The notes under the pieces: generated by a model | Told to the model about the DNA's origin: nothing | Seen by the model: the letters and a program-made list of their open reading frames with translations, nothing else | The model's database searches: none | Assembly: GCF_020080835.1 (NCBI RefSeq) | Contig: NC_058161.1 | Location: forward strand, 2,790,001 to 2,854,000 | Source: Cotesia glomerata | Lineage: Eukaryota; Arthropoda; Insecta; Hymenoptera; Braconidae | DNA length: 64,000 nucleotides | Direction: 5' to 3' | Shown: piece after piece, positions 22,901 to 33,775 of the stretch | Layout of the letters: every line of letters starts with the position of its first letter | How positions within the stretch are numbered: the stretch's first letter is position 1 | Position numbers and translations under genes: made by a program

Positions 22901-23716
22901 TTATTGTTTTCACCCCGTTTTGCAAAAATCGAGTTTTCATCAGATCTCGACGTTTGAAGGTCATAGGAAGCTTCCCTGACTATCCCCGCGAGGTTGTCAC
23001 GGTGTCTGTGTGTGTGTGTGTGTGAAAGTATGTGAACCGCTTATAACTTTTGAACGGCTTGACCGATTTCATCGCGGTTGGTGCCATTCGAAAGAGCTTG
23101 ACCAAACTTAGATTTTGAAAACTATTTGGACCGATTCAGATCAATAGATTTTGAGAAATCTTAAAAAAACTGAAAAAAATTTTTTTTTCAAATGTGGTTT
23201 TTTTGGAATAACTTTTAAACGGCTTTATGGTTCAATTCCAAAAACTAATCAGCTCTTAACCTCAAAAAACCACGTCGATCGCCACCAGTCCAGTCAAAAT
23301 TGGTTGATTCGTTCGAGAGATATCGTGAACGAAAGAAAACCGAAAAAAGTGTTTTTTTGGAATAACTCTGAAACTCCTAGCGCGATCAATTCAAAATTTA
23401 AGATTCTTTATGAGGCTTAAAAAACTGCGTCGAATGCTTCTAACCGCGTAAAAATCGGTTTATTCATTCAAAAGTTATTGTGGTTTAAAAATTAAAAAAA
23501 TAGTGTCTTATCAAATCTCTATCAGACTTTTGAGCTCGAAGAGCTTTAAAGGATAGGAAAGCAATCTCTTCGAGCTCAGAGAGCTAAAAATAACCCATAA
23601 ATTGTATTTTTGAGCTCGAAGAGCTCAAAAACGTCATTGGTGCAATTTTAAGTGCCTAAGTATGGAATTAGCGGGAAGTTGCAGGGATGGCCTTCAGAGT
23701 CAACAGTTTTCTTAAT
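22901..23716 (+). repeat. CTTCCCGC-family repeat, copy 2 (5'-truncated)
   Basis: Lacks the first ~40 bases (starts at TTATTGTTTTCACCCCG), but otherwise follows the family, including the (TG)n tract at about 23007-23022, the GAGCTCGAAGAGCT palindromes at about 23529-23630, and the terminal GCGGGAAGTTGCAGGGATGG. The 89-codon frame at 23151-23420 is a by-product and is not conserved in the other copies. Confidence 0.75.
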
Positions 23717-23744
23717 TTTTTTTTATTTATTTTGAGTAAAAAAA

Positions 23745-23980
23745 TTAAGCTATACGCTAAAATTAGTTAAAAAATTAATTTCTTTGATATCAATAAACGA
23801 TTTATTGAGTAGCAATAAATCATTTGTTAAATACTACTCAATATTTATTTGGTGGAACTAAATGGGCTTTAATAAATGATTTAGTACCTATTACTAAATA
23901 TTTGGTAATTAAAGGTTTGTTACTAAATCATTTAGTATCTGTTACTAAATCTTATTAAATAGAACTAAATCTATTCCACT
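23745..23980. repeat. M-related fold-back repeat (M6)
   Basis: A second copy of the repeat at 16827-17040, with ACGCTAAAATTAGTTAAAAA and the same TTTAGTA-rich interior. It lies immediately downstream of the CTTCCCGC element. Confidence 0.55.
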
Positions 23981-25357
23981 TATAGGTAAATAGAAATATA
24001 AAGTATTTAATAAATTAAAACCGTTAAATATTGCAATGTTAATTAAAATACCCTTTTTTTATTTTTCTCGAAAGAAGTAAAGGACGGTTGAGCAGAAACG
24101 CTTCCTGAGGCATCCGAAATTCAGGTTATCTGAATCAATTGTTGCTAAATCTTTTTATTGTACCAAACGATCGAGCTGTGACCGCACGAAGGTGTTGCGA
24201 AATCGGAATTAATAAAACACCGATTAATAAAAACGTCGATGACCGTCGCTACCGAAAAAGTTCAAACAAACAATCTCCAACTCGCCATATATGTAAATAT
24301 TAAACACATACACACAATCCAAGAGCGAAGACTTTATTAAGCCTGAATTTAAATAGTATGTATAAGGTTGAAGATGTCGACCATCTGAAGAGTTTCTGAG
24401 AGATCGTCAAGTAGCACGCACTGACCTAGGATCTTCTAGGCCGGTTCTTTCGTTCAGATTTCCATTTATATTTATATTCATACAAATTATAAATATATAC
24501 TATTGAATTCAATAGATTACAACCAAATGATCGTTATCAACTTTATATTATATATATTATTGTAATGTTAAGTTACAATATAAGATCAACGCATAACTGG
24601 TACAAAGTATTTACTTGCGATATATAGGAAAGTGATCACTGATCAGGTTTAAGATAGCTTTTAATATATCTAGGTCATTCCCGCATCGTTGATCCCATAT
24701 CTGTTTTTATTTTCATTCTCCATTATTTATTTTATTGTAAATTAATAAAATTTTCTTACGTAATAATTGAACCAAATTTTGTATATATTTTATACGCTCG
24801 AATTTAGAATTTAAAGAAAAGTTTTATTGAGTTATTATTTAAAATTTAAAACAGGCATTCTCTCGGTGTCAGCTTGGACATTTAAACCGTTGCTCGGATA
24901 CCGTTATTGGGTCATTTGGCTCCTGGATTTGGTGTAACGAGATCAATTACATGACCTCCTATCACCTTGTCAATCATTTTGCTAGTTTAGTACATATATT
25001 CATTTTGTTTCTTGATTATTTAGTCTAGAATATTTTACAAATTAATTTAATAAGTTTTTTTTTATTTGTTAAATTATCTGTATTTTTTAACCAATTCATT
25101 TTAGCGCTTTGCATTAAATTAGTAAAAAGCATTGTTCAAAAGATATAAATTATTTTATAAATTAATTTAAAAAATAATAATCAAGTGATAAGTATTATTA
25201 ATTTGCAAAATATTCCATATCTCTCAAATAAGGCATTTTAGCGCTTTTACGCACAGGACATTTTTTCTAAGAAATAAAATTTCTTACAAAAAAGTTGAAA
25301 AAAGGTCCTTGGGAAAATTTTATTAGTTAAATTTTCGAAGAAAAAAACATAAGACAA
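23981..25357. other. Intergenic with GC-richer patch at about 24080-24440
   Basis: The patch includes GTTGAGCAGAAACGCTTCCT and GGATCTTCTAGGCCGGTTCT. No ORF or RNA gene is convincing. An AT-only stretch at 24540-24570 contains small palindromes. Confidence 0.4.
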
Positions 25358-25391
25358 AGAAAAATTAATAATTGCTATCTTGCTCTTCTAT

Positions 25392-26090
25392 ATTTATTTA
25401 TTTATTTATTTATTATTTAATTTCAATGCCAAGGCAGTATAGCCAGATGGCAAAAGTATACAAAAAGAGTTACAATAAAAGTACACGTATGACTAATGAA
25501 AATATAAAACTTCAAAAATATTAGATATTAAGAATTGATCGTTTTTCTTTACTTTACTTTGGAATACAATTATGACAAATACAAGAAAAAAAATAAATTT
25601 GAGTATAAAAATTGAGCATTAAAAATTTAAGAGTTAAACTCAGTGGTACAAATTATACAAATTATAGAAGATGATAATCTGAGATGATCTAGAACGATAA
25701 ACTCATGTAACAGAAATGTGTAAATGAATATCAAAGGTTTGAAAATTAGGATTCATTGTCTTCTTTAAAAGTTTGAAATTAAGATTCATTATCTCGTTGA
25801 CGTTTCATGAAGAATTCAAAAGTACTAGTTTTAAAAGAATTTAAGCTAAGTGAATTTGTGACTTCAAATGGTAATTCCCTCCAAATTCGGATCGCAGAAA
25901 CTACGAAGGAATGTTCAAAAGTAATAGTTGAGAAGTTTGGCATTTTAAAAGACACATTGATTTGTTTAGCAGCAATTCTTTCCGATCTTCTAATATCTGT
26001 GGATTCTTCAACGAAGAGACTTCTAAGGAACTTTGGTTCACCTGATTTTAGAAGTTTGTAGATGAAGCACGCTAACGAGTACATTCGTTC
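25392..26090 (-). mobile_element. 5'-truncated LINE fragment, minus strand
   Basis: The insertion is defined by comparison with the empty site at about 5245. On the minus strand it reads the C-terminus of a reverse-transcriptase ORF, then about 380 bases of 3' UTR ending CCTTGGCATTGAAATTAAAT and an (AAAT)n tail (25391-25420). The same 3' end occurs in the LINE copy at 41215-42034, so both belong to one family. Confidence 0.8.
25779..26084 (-). pseudogene. C-terminus of a non-LTR retrotransposon ORF2
   Basis: A 101-residue frame of the kind that ends many insect LINE ORF2 proteins. It contains LACFIYKLLKSGEP near the start, then ESTDIRRSERIAAK and FEHSFVVSAIRIWRELP, then a final FKTSTFEFF block. 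This is the region downstream of the reverse-transcriptase domain. The polymerase and endonuclease are missing because the copy is 5'-truncated at about 26090. The first ATG is internal to the original protein. The related copy at 41222-41695 shares most of these residues. The subfamily was not determined. No function is expected. Confidence 0.75.
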
Positions 26091-26311
26091 ATATGATTAA
26101 GAAAATAGAGGAAAATTTATTCTTAAGGTAATAAGTAATGAAAATTGCTTCCTCTCAAAATAAGCATTTTTATTTTGGATCAATTGCAAAATATTTTATT
26201 GATGATTCAAAAATCGGGTTTTATCTTAAAGATTTTCAGGGTATTGAAATTTTCAAGATTAATTTTTTTAGACATCTAGAATGAAGTGACTTTAATGAAT
26301 TTTTAAGATTA

Positions 26312-26401
26312 CCCGAGTCGAAAAAATGAACTTATATGAGCTTACATCAATTGTTTTAGTATAGTAGTTAAGTTCATTTAAGTTAATTTTTTCAACTCGG
26401 G
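26312..26401. mobile_element. 90-bp MITE, TA target, with paralogous empty site
   Basis: The ends CCCGAGTCGAAAAAATGAAC and the inverted ..TTTTTTCAACTCGGG are flanked by TA at 26310-26311 and 26402-26403. The sister segment at about 5461-5464 reads straight through TTAATC with a single TA, giving direct evidence of insertion. Confidence 0.8.
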
Positions 26402-27020
26402 TAATTATCGGAATAAATAATTATTAAATCGAAATAATTTTATTTTAGTTTCTTAAAAGCTTATTCACCTCTCAGGAGATTTATTTTTAAAAAATTACCA
26501 ACAAAATTTATAAAAATTTTATGTACAGACAGAGCCTGAATATTTTAATAGTAATACAGATTTTTAATTTATTTTTTCGATAAATCAATTGACTAATTAT
26601 ATTGACAACAAATAACTATATTAGATAGTCACTTAGACTGTACTTGATGGAAAATTTTTTCGGTTAAATGTTCGAAGAAAAAAACAATTTTTAGTCGAGG
26701 ATATTGCTTTTTTTTCTTTTTAATTTTCTTTAGTTTATTCATTAGTAATTTGTGTCAGAATTTTAGCCTTAATTTTAAAATAAAAATTAAAGGTGTTAAT
26801 TTTTTTATATTAAGGCGAAAATATAGGTCGCATAAAAATATTTTTGAAATAAAAATTGTTGAAAATTTAATTTTATAAAAAAAATGTCTTATAATTTTTT
26901 CTCAGGACTAATAAGAAAGCCGTAATTTAAAAATAAAGATTTTTATAACTAGCAAAAATTTGAATCATTAATTACGAATCTTAATTTTGCAATTACGGTA
27001 AAAATATTAGTCGTAAAAAA

Positions 27021-27922
27021 ATTTTTTGTATCTAATCGAGGTCAACTTCATTTTTGACACTAATTTACTATAGTTACAAGTAATAAATAAACTCTAATAT
27101 AAAAGTATAAGTATAAGCCTGTAAAGTCATTGTAATTTTAGTGTCGAATATTTTGACATGTATAGAAAATAATAATAATTATTATTGAAAGTAGCCAAAG
27201 TATTCGATAGTAAAAATTTCAAATGATTCTTTGACGGAGATCAAATTAAAAAATAACAGCCTGAGATAACTAAAAATAATGATAATGCGAAAATACTCCA
27301 GATTGTGGTCAATAAAAGTCGACTTTCAACAGTTAAGCCGATGAAAGCAGTTTACCTATATATTATAATCATCTATATATTCTATATCATTTATTACTCC
27401 AATTTTACCTCTCAGTAGAGGAAATAAAAAGTAAAAATATAAATAAACGCGAAAGCGAGTGTAGCGTATATTATTTTAACCGCAAGATAAACAAGCACTA
27501 AACGAGGAAGAAAGTATTATTATTTAGTAATTATTTTAACGATTTAAGCAAACATTTTTATGCTACCGTAGTAACAAGATAATTGCAATTGTAATACTCA
27601 GATTGTTTATTATATATTTCTTTTATTGATATCAATCATATTACGAAATTAAGTTACGATAACTTAGTGTTATTACTTATTACTCATTATTATTTTATTA
27701 CATATCTTGTTATTTATTCCGATATTTACAATAAAACCCCTCTGTCGATTAGTTGATAATTTAAAAAGTATTTAGTATTAAAAGGCTGGAAGAGAAGTTA
27801 TTTACTTTAAAACTTGGTTTGAATGGAAAAAAATAATAAATATTTAATTTTTTCAATGAGGAAAATTCTTTAGTGAATTTAATTTGATTAAAAATATTAA
27901 AAGAAAAAAATTATTTTTCTCA
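27021..27922. other. AT-rich intergenic, nothing recognised
   Basis: No ORF above background and no repeat boundary. It ends at the A that precedes the next Helitron-like 5' end. Confidence 0.45.
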
Positions 27923-28497
27923 TCGAATATTACTAAAAGAATAAGAAAAATTTTGTCTCGCAGATAGTCATATGATAAAATCGGTTTTTTAAATTGAAAT
28001 TTAGTGTCATTGCAAAGGTCTTGAGATGAATTTGTGCCTTTTCAAAGTTTTATATTATTCTCATCAATAGTTAATTTATTATGATAAGTATTTAGGCTGC
28101 ATTCGAAAATGTTTTAGCTTTAGCTACATAATGAAGAAATGACCTTGTATCTTGTGAAATATTGACATTTTTAAAGATATAAGCTCATCCCGACATTACA
28201 CTCATCAAGAGCTTTCATTTGAGTACCCACATGCATTTTTCATATATTTGATATATTTCATAAATATATATATAAAAATATATTTATAAAATATATGAAA
28301 AGTGCATGTGGGTACTCAAATCAAAGGTCTTGATAAGTGTAACATCAGAATGGACTTATATTTATGGAAATGTTAAAAATTAAGGAAAGACTGTTGCATT
28401 TTGTTAACTAATGATGTTTTTAAAGATATAAGCTCATTCTGATGTTACATTCATCAAGAGCTTTCATTTGAGTACCCACATGCATTTTTGATATATT

Positions 28498-28502
<5 letters not shown>

Positions 28503-28557
<55 letters not shown>
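28503..28557. repeat. (TA)n microsatellite at palindrome apex
   Basis: A pure TA tract at the centre of a palindromic unit. It is directly abutted by the TIR element at 28558. Confidence 0.9.
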
Positions 28558-28559
<2 letters not shown>

Positions 28560-28949
28560 TTCCGCGACAATTGATCCCGCGATGTTGTATCAGCGTCATA
28601 ATGTCCACGGCAAATTTGGGAATTGGGTGAATAAGGATAAAGGGGGGAAGGGGGGACCTTCTTTTACTCAGTAGGAATTTTTCGGTAACTGAAAAAATAT
28701 AATTCGGACAGCTCGGACCGGGACTCGAACCCGGATCATTCGGTTACGCGCCAAAGGCTCTACCAGTTAAGCTATCCGAGACACTGTCCGTAACTACTAT
28801 TCAGTCACCTATTAAGACCTGACTTGAGTAAACACCACCGTCCATCTTACGGTAAATAACAAATATTAATTTGTAGTTAAATTTGTCGTATAGACAAGTC
28901 AGCGACACAATCAGGGATACAATGTCGCGGGATCAATTGTCGCGGAACC
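28558..28949 (-). mobile_element. TIR element carrying a tRNA-like gene
   Basis: A perfect 25-bp terminal inverted repeat beginning GGTTCCGCGACAATTGATCC lies at 28558-28582 and 28925-28949. It is extended by about nine imperfect bases (TGTTGTATC / CATTGTATC). The target is the (TA)n tract, so the duplication cannot be measured. The 392-bp interior holds a minus-strand tRNA-like sequence and a G-rich patch (28638-28660). There is no transposase. Confidence 0.8.
28711..28781 (-). tRNA. tRNA-like sequence inside the TIR element
   Basis: On the minus strand TCTCGGA pairs with TCCGAGC except at the first position. The D arm is GCTTAACTGGTAGAGC, the anticodon stem TTTGG/CCGAA, the loop CGCGTAA (nominal CGT), and the T arm CGGGTTCGAGTCCCG. 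The fold is better than that of the 9820 copy. G at position 33 and absence of a normal first pair argue against a working tRNA. Length is 71 nt. Confidence 0.55.
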
Positions 28950-29291
28950 ATATATAATATATATAAATATATAAAAAATTGAAGTGGGTACTCAAATGAA
29001 AGGTCTCGATTAGTATAACATCAGGATGAGCTTATATCTTTAAAAATGTCAATATTTTACAAGATATAATATCATTTCTTAGTTATACAATTAGAGATAG
29101 AGCATTTTTGAATGCAGTCTAAATATTTATGACAATAAATTGACTATCGGTGAGAATGATATGAAACCTTAAAAAGGCACAAATTCAAATTAAGACCTTT
29201 GCAATAACACTTAATTTCCCTAAAAAAAAACTGATTTTATTATATGACTACCCTGGAGACAAAATTTTTCTTATTCTCTTAATAATATAGA

Positions 29292-30403
29292 TTAAATTAA
29301 AATTAAAAAAAAAAAGTTCAATGACCCAAGAAATAAATTTTCTGTACATTTTTTCTACAATTCTCTTTCAAATAAATTAAATAATTGCATTAATGTATAG
29401 CAATGAAAAGAATAATAAGATAATAAGTAATAACTAAAAGAATACATTCTAAATACGTACATACTCTATTTAAAATAAACCTCTGTAATTATAAATTTAT
29501 ATTTATTATAAATTATAAATGTGTGGGAGTTTAAAGAGAAAAGGAGTGGCGATTGAATTGAATGACGCTTTTAAAATAATAACAACAATAAATACGATAC
29601 GACACTCGATAACCTGCTAACAAACACTCTCCAGCGTATCATCTCTCTCTCTTTCTCCTATTTAGTGAGTTCGCGGGCGAAAGTTTACCACGAGCAGCTA
29701 TAAGCTGTTGCACTGAGAAAAGAGTAAAAAGTGTGTATAATGCAAGGTGAAAATTCATTGGAATCGGGAGCAAATAACAACTCAAGACACCATCAGTTAC
29801 TTCCAAACCCAGTCCAGTGAAATCAACCGTGTGCCTCCGAGTATTATATTATTATTAATTTATTAATTTATTTACTTTATTCCCTTAATTGTTAATCGAT
29901 CGCAAACGACCGAATAAATCAGTTTATTTATTTCCTAAGCCGATATTTATTAAACTATTTACACTCATTACATTCCTTTCTATTCCTTTCGCGTTGTTTT
30001 TTTTTTTTTTTTTTTTATGGCAACAGAAAAAATATGGATAATAATTATGAAAATGATTAATAATTTGAATTTAGTAATGGTCATAAATAAGTTCAATGAT
30101 TGCAAACTATCTAGAGAGCTTAGGTATCATGTCAGGTAAATTCGAATTAATAAGATGCAAATGCAATGTAAATTGGTGTATGCCTTGATATTATGTGTAA
30201 GGAAAATGTCACGACGACAACGACGCATTAACGGATTATTTGCTCTCACGAAAGCAGATCATTTATTATATTATTTTATATAATGCGCTGTTTAAAAATC
30301 TTTTTAATATATTTTTATTAATGATAATAATAATAAAATTCAAAATTTATTGAGAAAAATAGACCAAAAAAAATTTTGGGTTTAATAATAATAATAATGA
30401 TAA
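29292..30403. other. Intergenic with GC-richer island at about 29620-29830
   Basis: The island begins with a CT-rich tract (29640-29658) and contains GTTCGCGGGCGAAAGTTTAC. A 26-codon ATG-led frame lies at 29740-29820. A poly-T run is at about 29997-30016. Outside the island nothing is recognised. Confidence 0.35.
29740..29820 (+). CDS. Small ORF in a GC-richer island, unproven
   Basis: A 26-residue frame starting MQGENSLESG and rich in Asn, His and Pro, ended by TGA. It lies in an island whose composition stands out, and a GTGAGT lies upstream at about 29665. It could be a first exon, an upstream ORF or chance. Confidence 0.12.
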   Translation: MQGENSLESGANNNSRHHQLLPNPVQ

Positions 30404-31860
30404 TTAGCAACCTTGCAGTCACTACGTGACTGCTGTAACGAGTTAACTGTAAATAAATAAAAATTTGATTTATTAAATAATTATTCTTGTTAAATTGCAC
30501 TGTACTTTCTTAACTATTGAAGTTTTTAAAGATATAAGCTCATCCCGATGTTACACTCATCAAGAGCTTTCATTTGAGTACCCACATGCATTTTTCATAT
30601 ATTTTATATACTTCATATATATGATATTTATAAAATATATGAAAAGTGCATGTGGGTACTCAAATGAAAGGTCCCGATGATTGTAACATCAGAATGGTCT
30701 TATAATTACGAAAATGTTGAAAATTAAGGAATTACTGTTGCATTTTGTTAACTAATGATGTTTTTAACGATATAAGCTCATTCCGATGTTATACTCATCA
30801 AGAGCTTTCATTTAAGTACCCACATGCATTTTTCATATATTTTATATATTTCATATATAATATATATGATAATTATAAAATATATGAAAAGTGCATGTGG
30901 GTACTCAAATGAAAGACCCCGATGAGTGTAACATCAGAATAGACTTATATTTACGAAAATGTTGAGAATGAAGGAATGAGTGTTTCATTTTGTTAACTAA
31001 TGATGTTTTTAACGATATAAGCTCATCCTGATGTTACACTCATCAAGAGCTTCCATTTGAGTACCCACATGCATTTTGATATATTTTTCATATATACATA
31101 TATATATTATATATTTTAAAGACATAAGCTCATCCCGAAGTTACACTCATCAAGAGCTTTCATTTGAGTACCCACATGTATTTTTGATATATTTTCCATA
31201 TATAAATATATATATTGTATATAAATATATAAATATATGAAAAATTGATGTGGGTATTCAAATGAAAGGTCCCGATGAGTGTAACATCGGGATGAGCTTA
31301 TATCTTTAAAAATGTCAATATTTCACAAGATAAAAGGTAATTTTTTATTAATGTTAGATTGCACTGTACTTTCTTAAATATTGAAGTTTTACAAGAAATA
31401 AGCTCATCCCGATGTTACACTCATCAAGAGCTTTCATTTGAGTACCTACATGCATTTTTATAGATTTTTCATATATACATATATATAATATATATAAATA
31501 TATAAAAAATTGATGTGGGTACTCAAATGAAAGATCTCGGTGAATGTAATGTCGGGATGAGCTTATATCTTTAAAAATGACAATGGTTCACAAGATACAA
31601 GGTCATTTCTTAATTATTGATATTTTTAAAGACGTAAGCTCATCCTAGTATTACACTCATCAAGAGCTTTCATTTGAGTAGCCACATGCATTTTTGATAT
31701 ATTTTTCATATATATTTATATATACATATATACATATATATAATATATATAAATATATGAAAAATTGATGTGGGTACTCAAATGAAAGGTCTCGATGAGT
31801 GTAATGTCGGAATGAGCTTATATCTTCAAAAATGTCATTAGTTCACAAGATTTCTTAATT
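30404..31860 (-). mobile_element. Helitron-like element H2, 3' end intact, 5' truncated
   Basis: Read on the minus strand the 3' end has the GCAGTCAC/GTGACTGC stem, AAGGTTG and CTAA at 30407-30404, followed by T. Five full palindromic units and one half unit follow (about 30530-30705, 30770-30955, 31015-31125 half, 31130-31310, 31388-31578, 31630-31825). The 5' TCTATATT end is missing near 31860. This is the longest palindrome array in the window. Confidence 0.75.
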
Positions 31861-32776
31861 AAGTATTTAGAAAAATTTTAATTTTGATTATATTAATTAA
31901 AATTTTTTTTATTAATTCATTTTACTAAATTTCAATTTGTTAATTGATTGAAAAAAAAAATTTAATAATTTAATTAATTGAATTTTTATTGAATTAAAAA
32001 TAATTATTATTATTACATTTTATAAAAATATAAAACAAAGAATCTTAAACTCAATTGGCAATTTCGAAAGTTATTCAATTCAACAATTTCAGTGATTGCA
32101 AAAAAATAATATTTAATTACAACTAATTACAAATACTGATGATAAAAATAATAAAGTTGTAGTAAGTACATTCAAAAATATATCGTTATTAATAATAAAT
32201 GAATAATCTTATTTTCGCAAGCCCGGATTTACATCCTGGCTTATTATTAATGCATCAAAATCTCAATCTATTCTTCGCTTATTATTACCATAGTTATTCC
32301 GAATGTTACATAACATTTTTCACGCGTTAAGTATACATAAATGTTGTTTTTACCCGTCGCGCAACAACGCGGCTTACGAAATTTCATTTATTTAACTTCG
32401 ATTTCAATTTTAATTGTACTTATAGCATAACTTTGCACAATACAAACCTTCTATCAATCATTCTTAAATAATTAACTTCAATAATGCTCGAAATAACAAA
32501 TAACACTCCTCACGATAACCCATTTTATCTATTTAATTATAAAATTCCACCTGTCAGTCTATAATTATTAAGCAATGATGTTTTGATCAGTAAGTGTCAA
32601 TATAATATATCGAGCATCTCACATAACATGTAATTTTTAAATTGTTTGTGAAACTTGTTTTTTTTTTTATTTTGTGTTGAAATATTTTTTTCATTATTGC
32701 TCTTTTCTTATCAACTAATAATTAGCAATGACATTAATAATAATAAAATTTCAAGTCAAGATAGTTATTATTATTA
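31861..32776. other. AT-rich intergenic, nothing recognised
   Basis: No gene or repeat with defined ends is visible. It ends in an (ATT)-rich tract that supplies the target A for H3. Confidence 0.45.
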
Positions 32777-33775
32777 TCTATATTATTAAGAGAATAAGAA
32801 AAATTTTGTCTCCAGGATAGTCATATGATAAAATCGATTTTCTTTAGTGAAATTTAGTGTCATTGCAAAGGTCTTGACTTGAATTTATGCCTCTTCAAGG
32901 TTTCATATCATTCTCACCGATAGACAATTTATGATGATATGTATTTAGGCTGCATTCGAAAATGCTCTATCTCTAGATAAATTATTAAGAAATGACTTTG
33001 TATCTTGTAAACTATTGACATTTTTAAAGATATAAGCTCACCCCGACATTACACTCATTGAGACCTTTTATTTGGGTACCCACATCAATTTTTTATATAT
33101 TTATATATATTACATATATATGTATATATGAAAAATATATCAAAAATGCATGTGGGTACTCAAATGAAAGCTCTTGATGTGTGTAACATCAGGATGAGCT
33201 TATATCTTTAAAAACGTCAATATTTAAGAAAGTACAGTGCAATTTAACAAAAATAATCAAGAAATGACCTTGTATCTTTTAAACTATTGATATTTTTAAA
33301 AATATAAGCTCATCCCGACATTACACTCATCGAGACTTTTCATTTGAGTACCAACATCAATTTTTCATATATTTATATATATTATATATATGCATATATG
33401 AAAAATATATAAAAATGCATATGGGTACTCAAATGAAAGCTCTTGATGAGTGTAACATCAGGATGAGCTTAAATCTTTAAAAATATCAATAATTAAGAAA
33501 TGACCTTGTATCTTGTCAACAAGTAACATTTTTGAAGATATAAGCTCACCCCGACATTACACTCATCGAGACCTTTTATTTGGGTACCCACATCAATTTT
33601 TTATATATTTATATATATTACATATACGTATATATGAAAAATATATTAAAAATGCATGTGGGTACTCAAATAAAAGCTCTTGATGAGTGTAACATCGGGA
33701 TGAGTTTATATCTCTAAAAACGTCAATATTTAAGAAAGTACAGTGCAATTTAACAAGTCATTTAATAAAAAAAAA
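32777..33775 (+). mobile_element. Helitron-like element H3, 3' end lost
   Basis: The 5' end TCTATATTATTAAGAGAATA is preceded by A. It contains three palindromic units (about 33028-33205, 33300-33475, 33538-33715) and the post-array phrase AAGTACAGTGCAATTTAACA. The terminal hairpin and CTRR are absent, the match stopping near 33775. Confidence 0.75.

Larger units (their letters stand above)
25358..27020 (+). repeat. Repeat segment S, copy 2, with two insertions
   Basis: Matches 5210-6085. Relative to that copy it contains a LINE fragment at 25392-26090 and a 90-bp MITE at 26312-26401. Everything else aligns with small changes. Confidence 0.8.
27923..29291. mobile_element. Helitron-like composite H5 with two inward-facing 5' ends
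   Basis: The left end is a diverged 5' terminus (TCGAATATTACTAAAAGAAT, preceded by A). The right end, read on the minus strand from 29291, is again a 5' terminus (TCTATATTATTAAGAGAATA, preceded by A). Each half continues inward with the family's GGCTGCATTC block and palindromic units (28180-28365; 28430-28557 plus 28950-29040 split by a nested element). No 3' hairpin/CTRR end is present. Confidence 0.7.

Noticed and set aside
25807..26061. 84-codon ORF on the + strand
   Set aside because: It is the antisense shadow of the LINE ORF2 C-terminus on the minus strand.
28420..28608. ORFs translating as long Tyr-Ile runs (also 48293-48487 and 60786-60974)
   Set aside because: They are read-through of (TA)n tracts at palindrome centres, not proteins.
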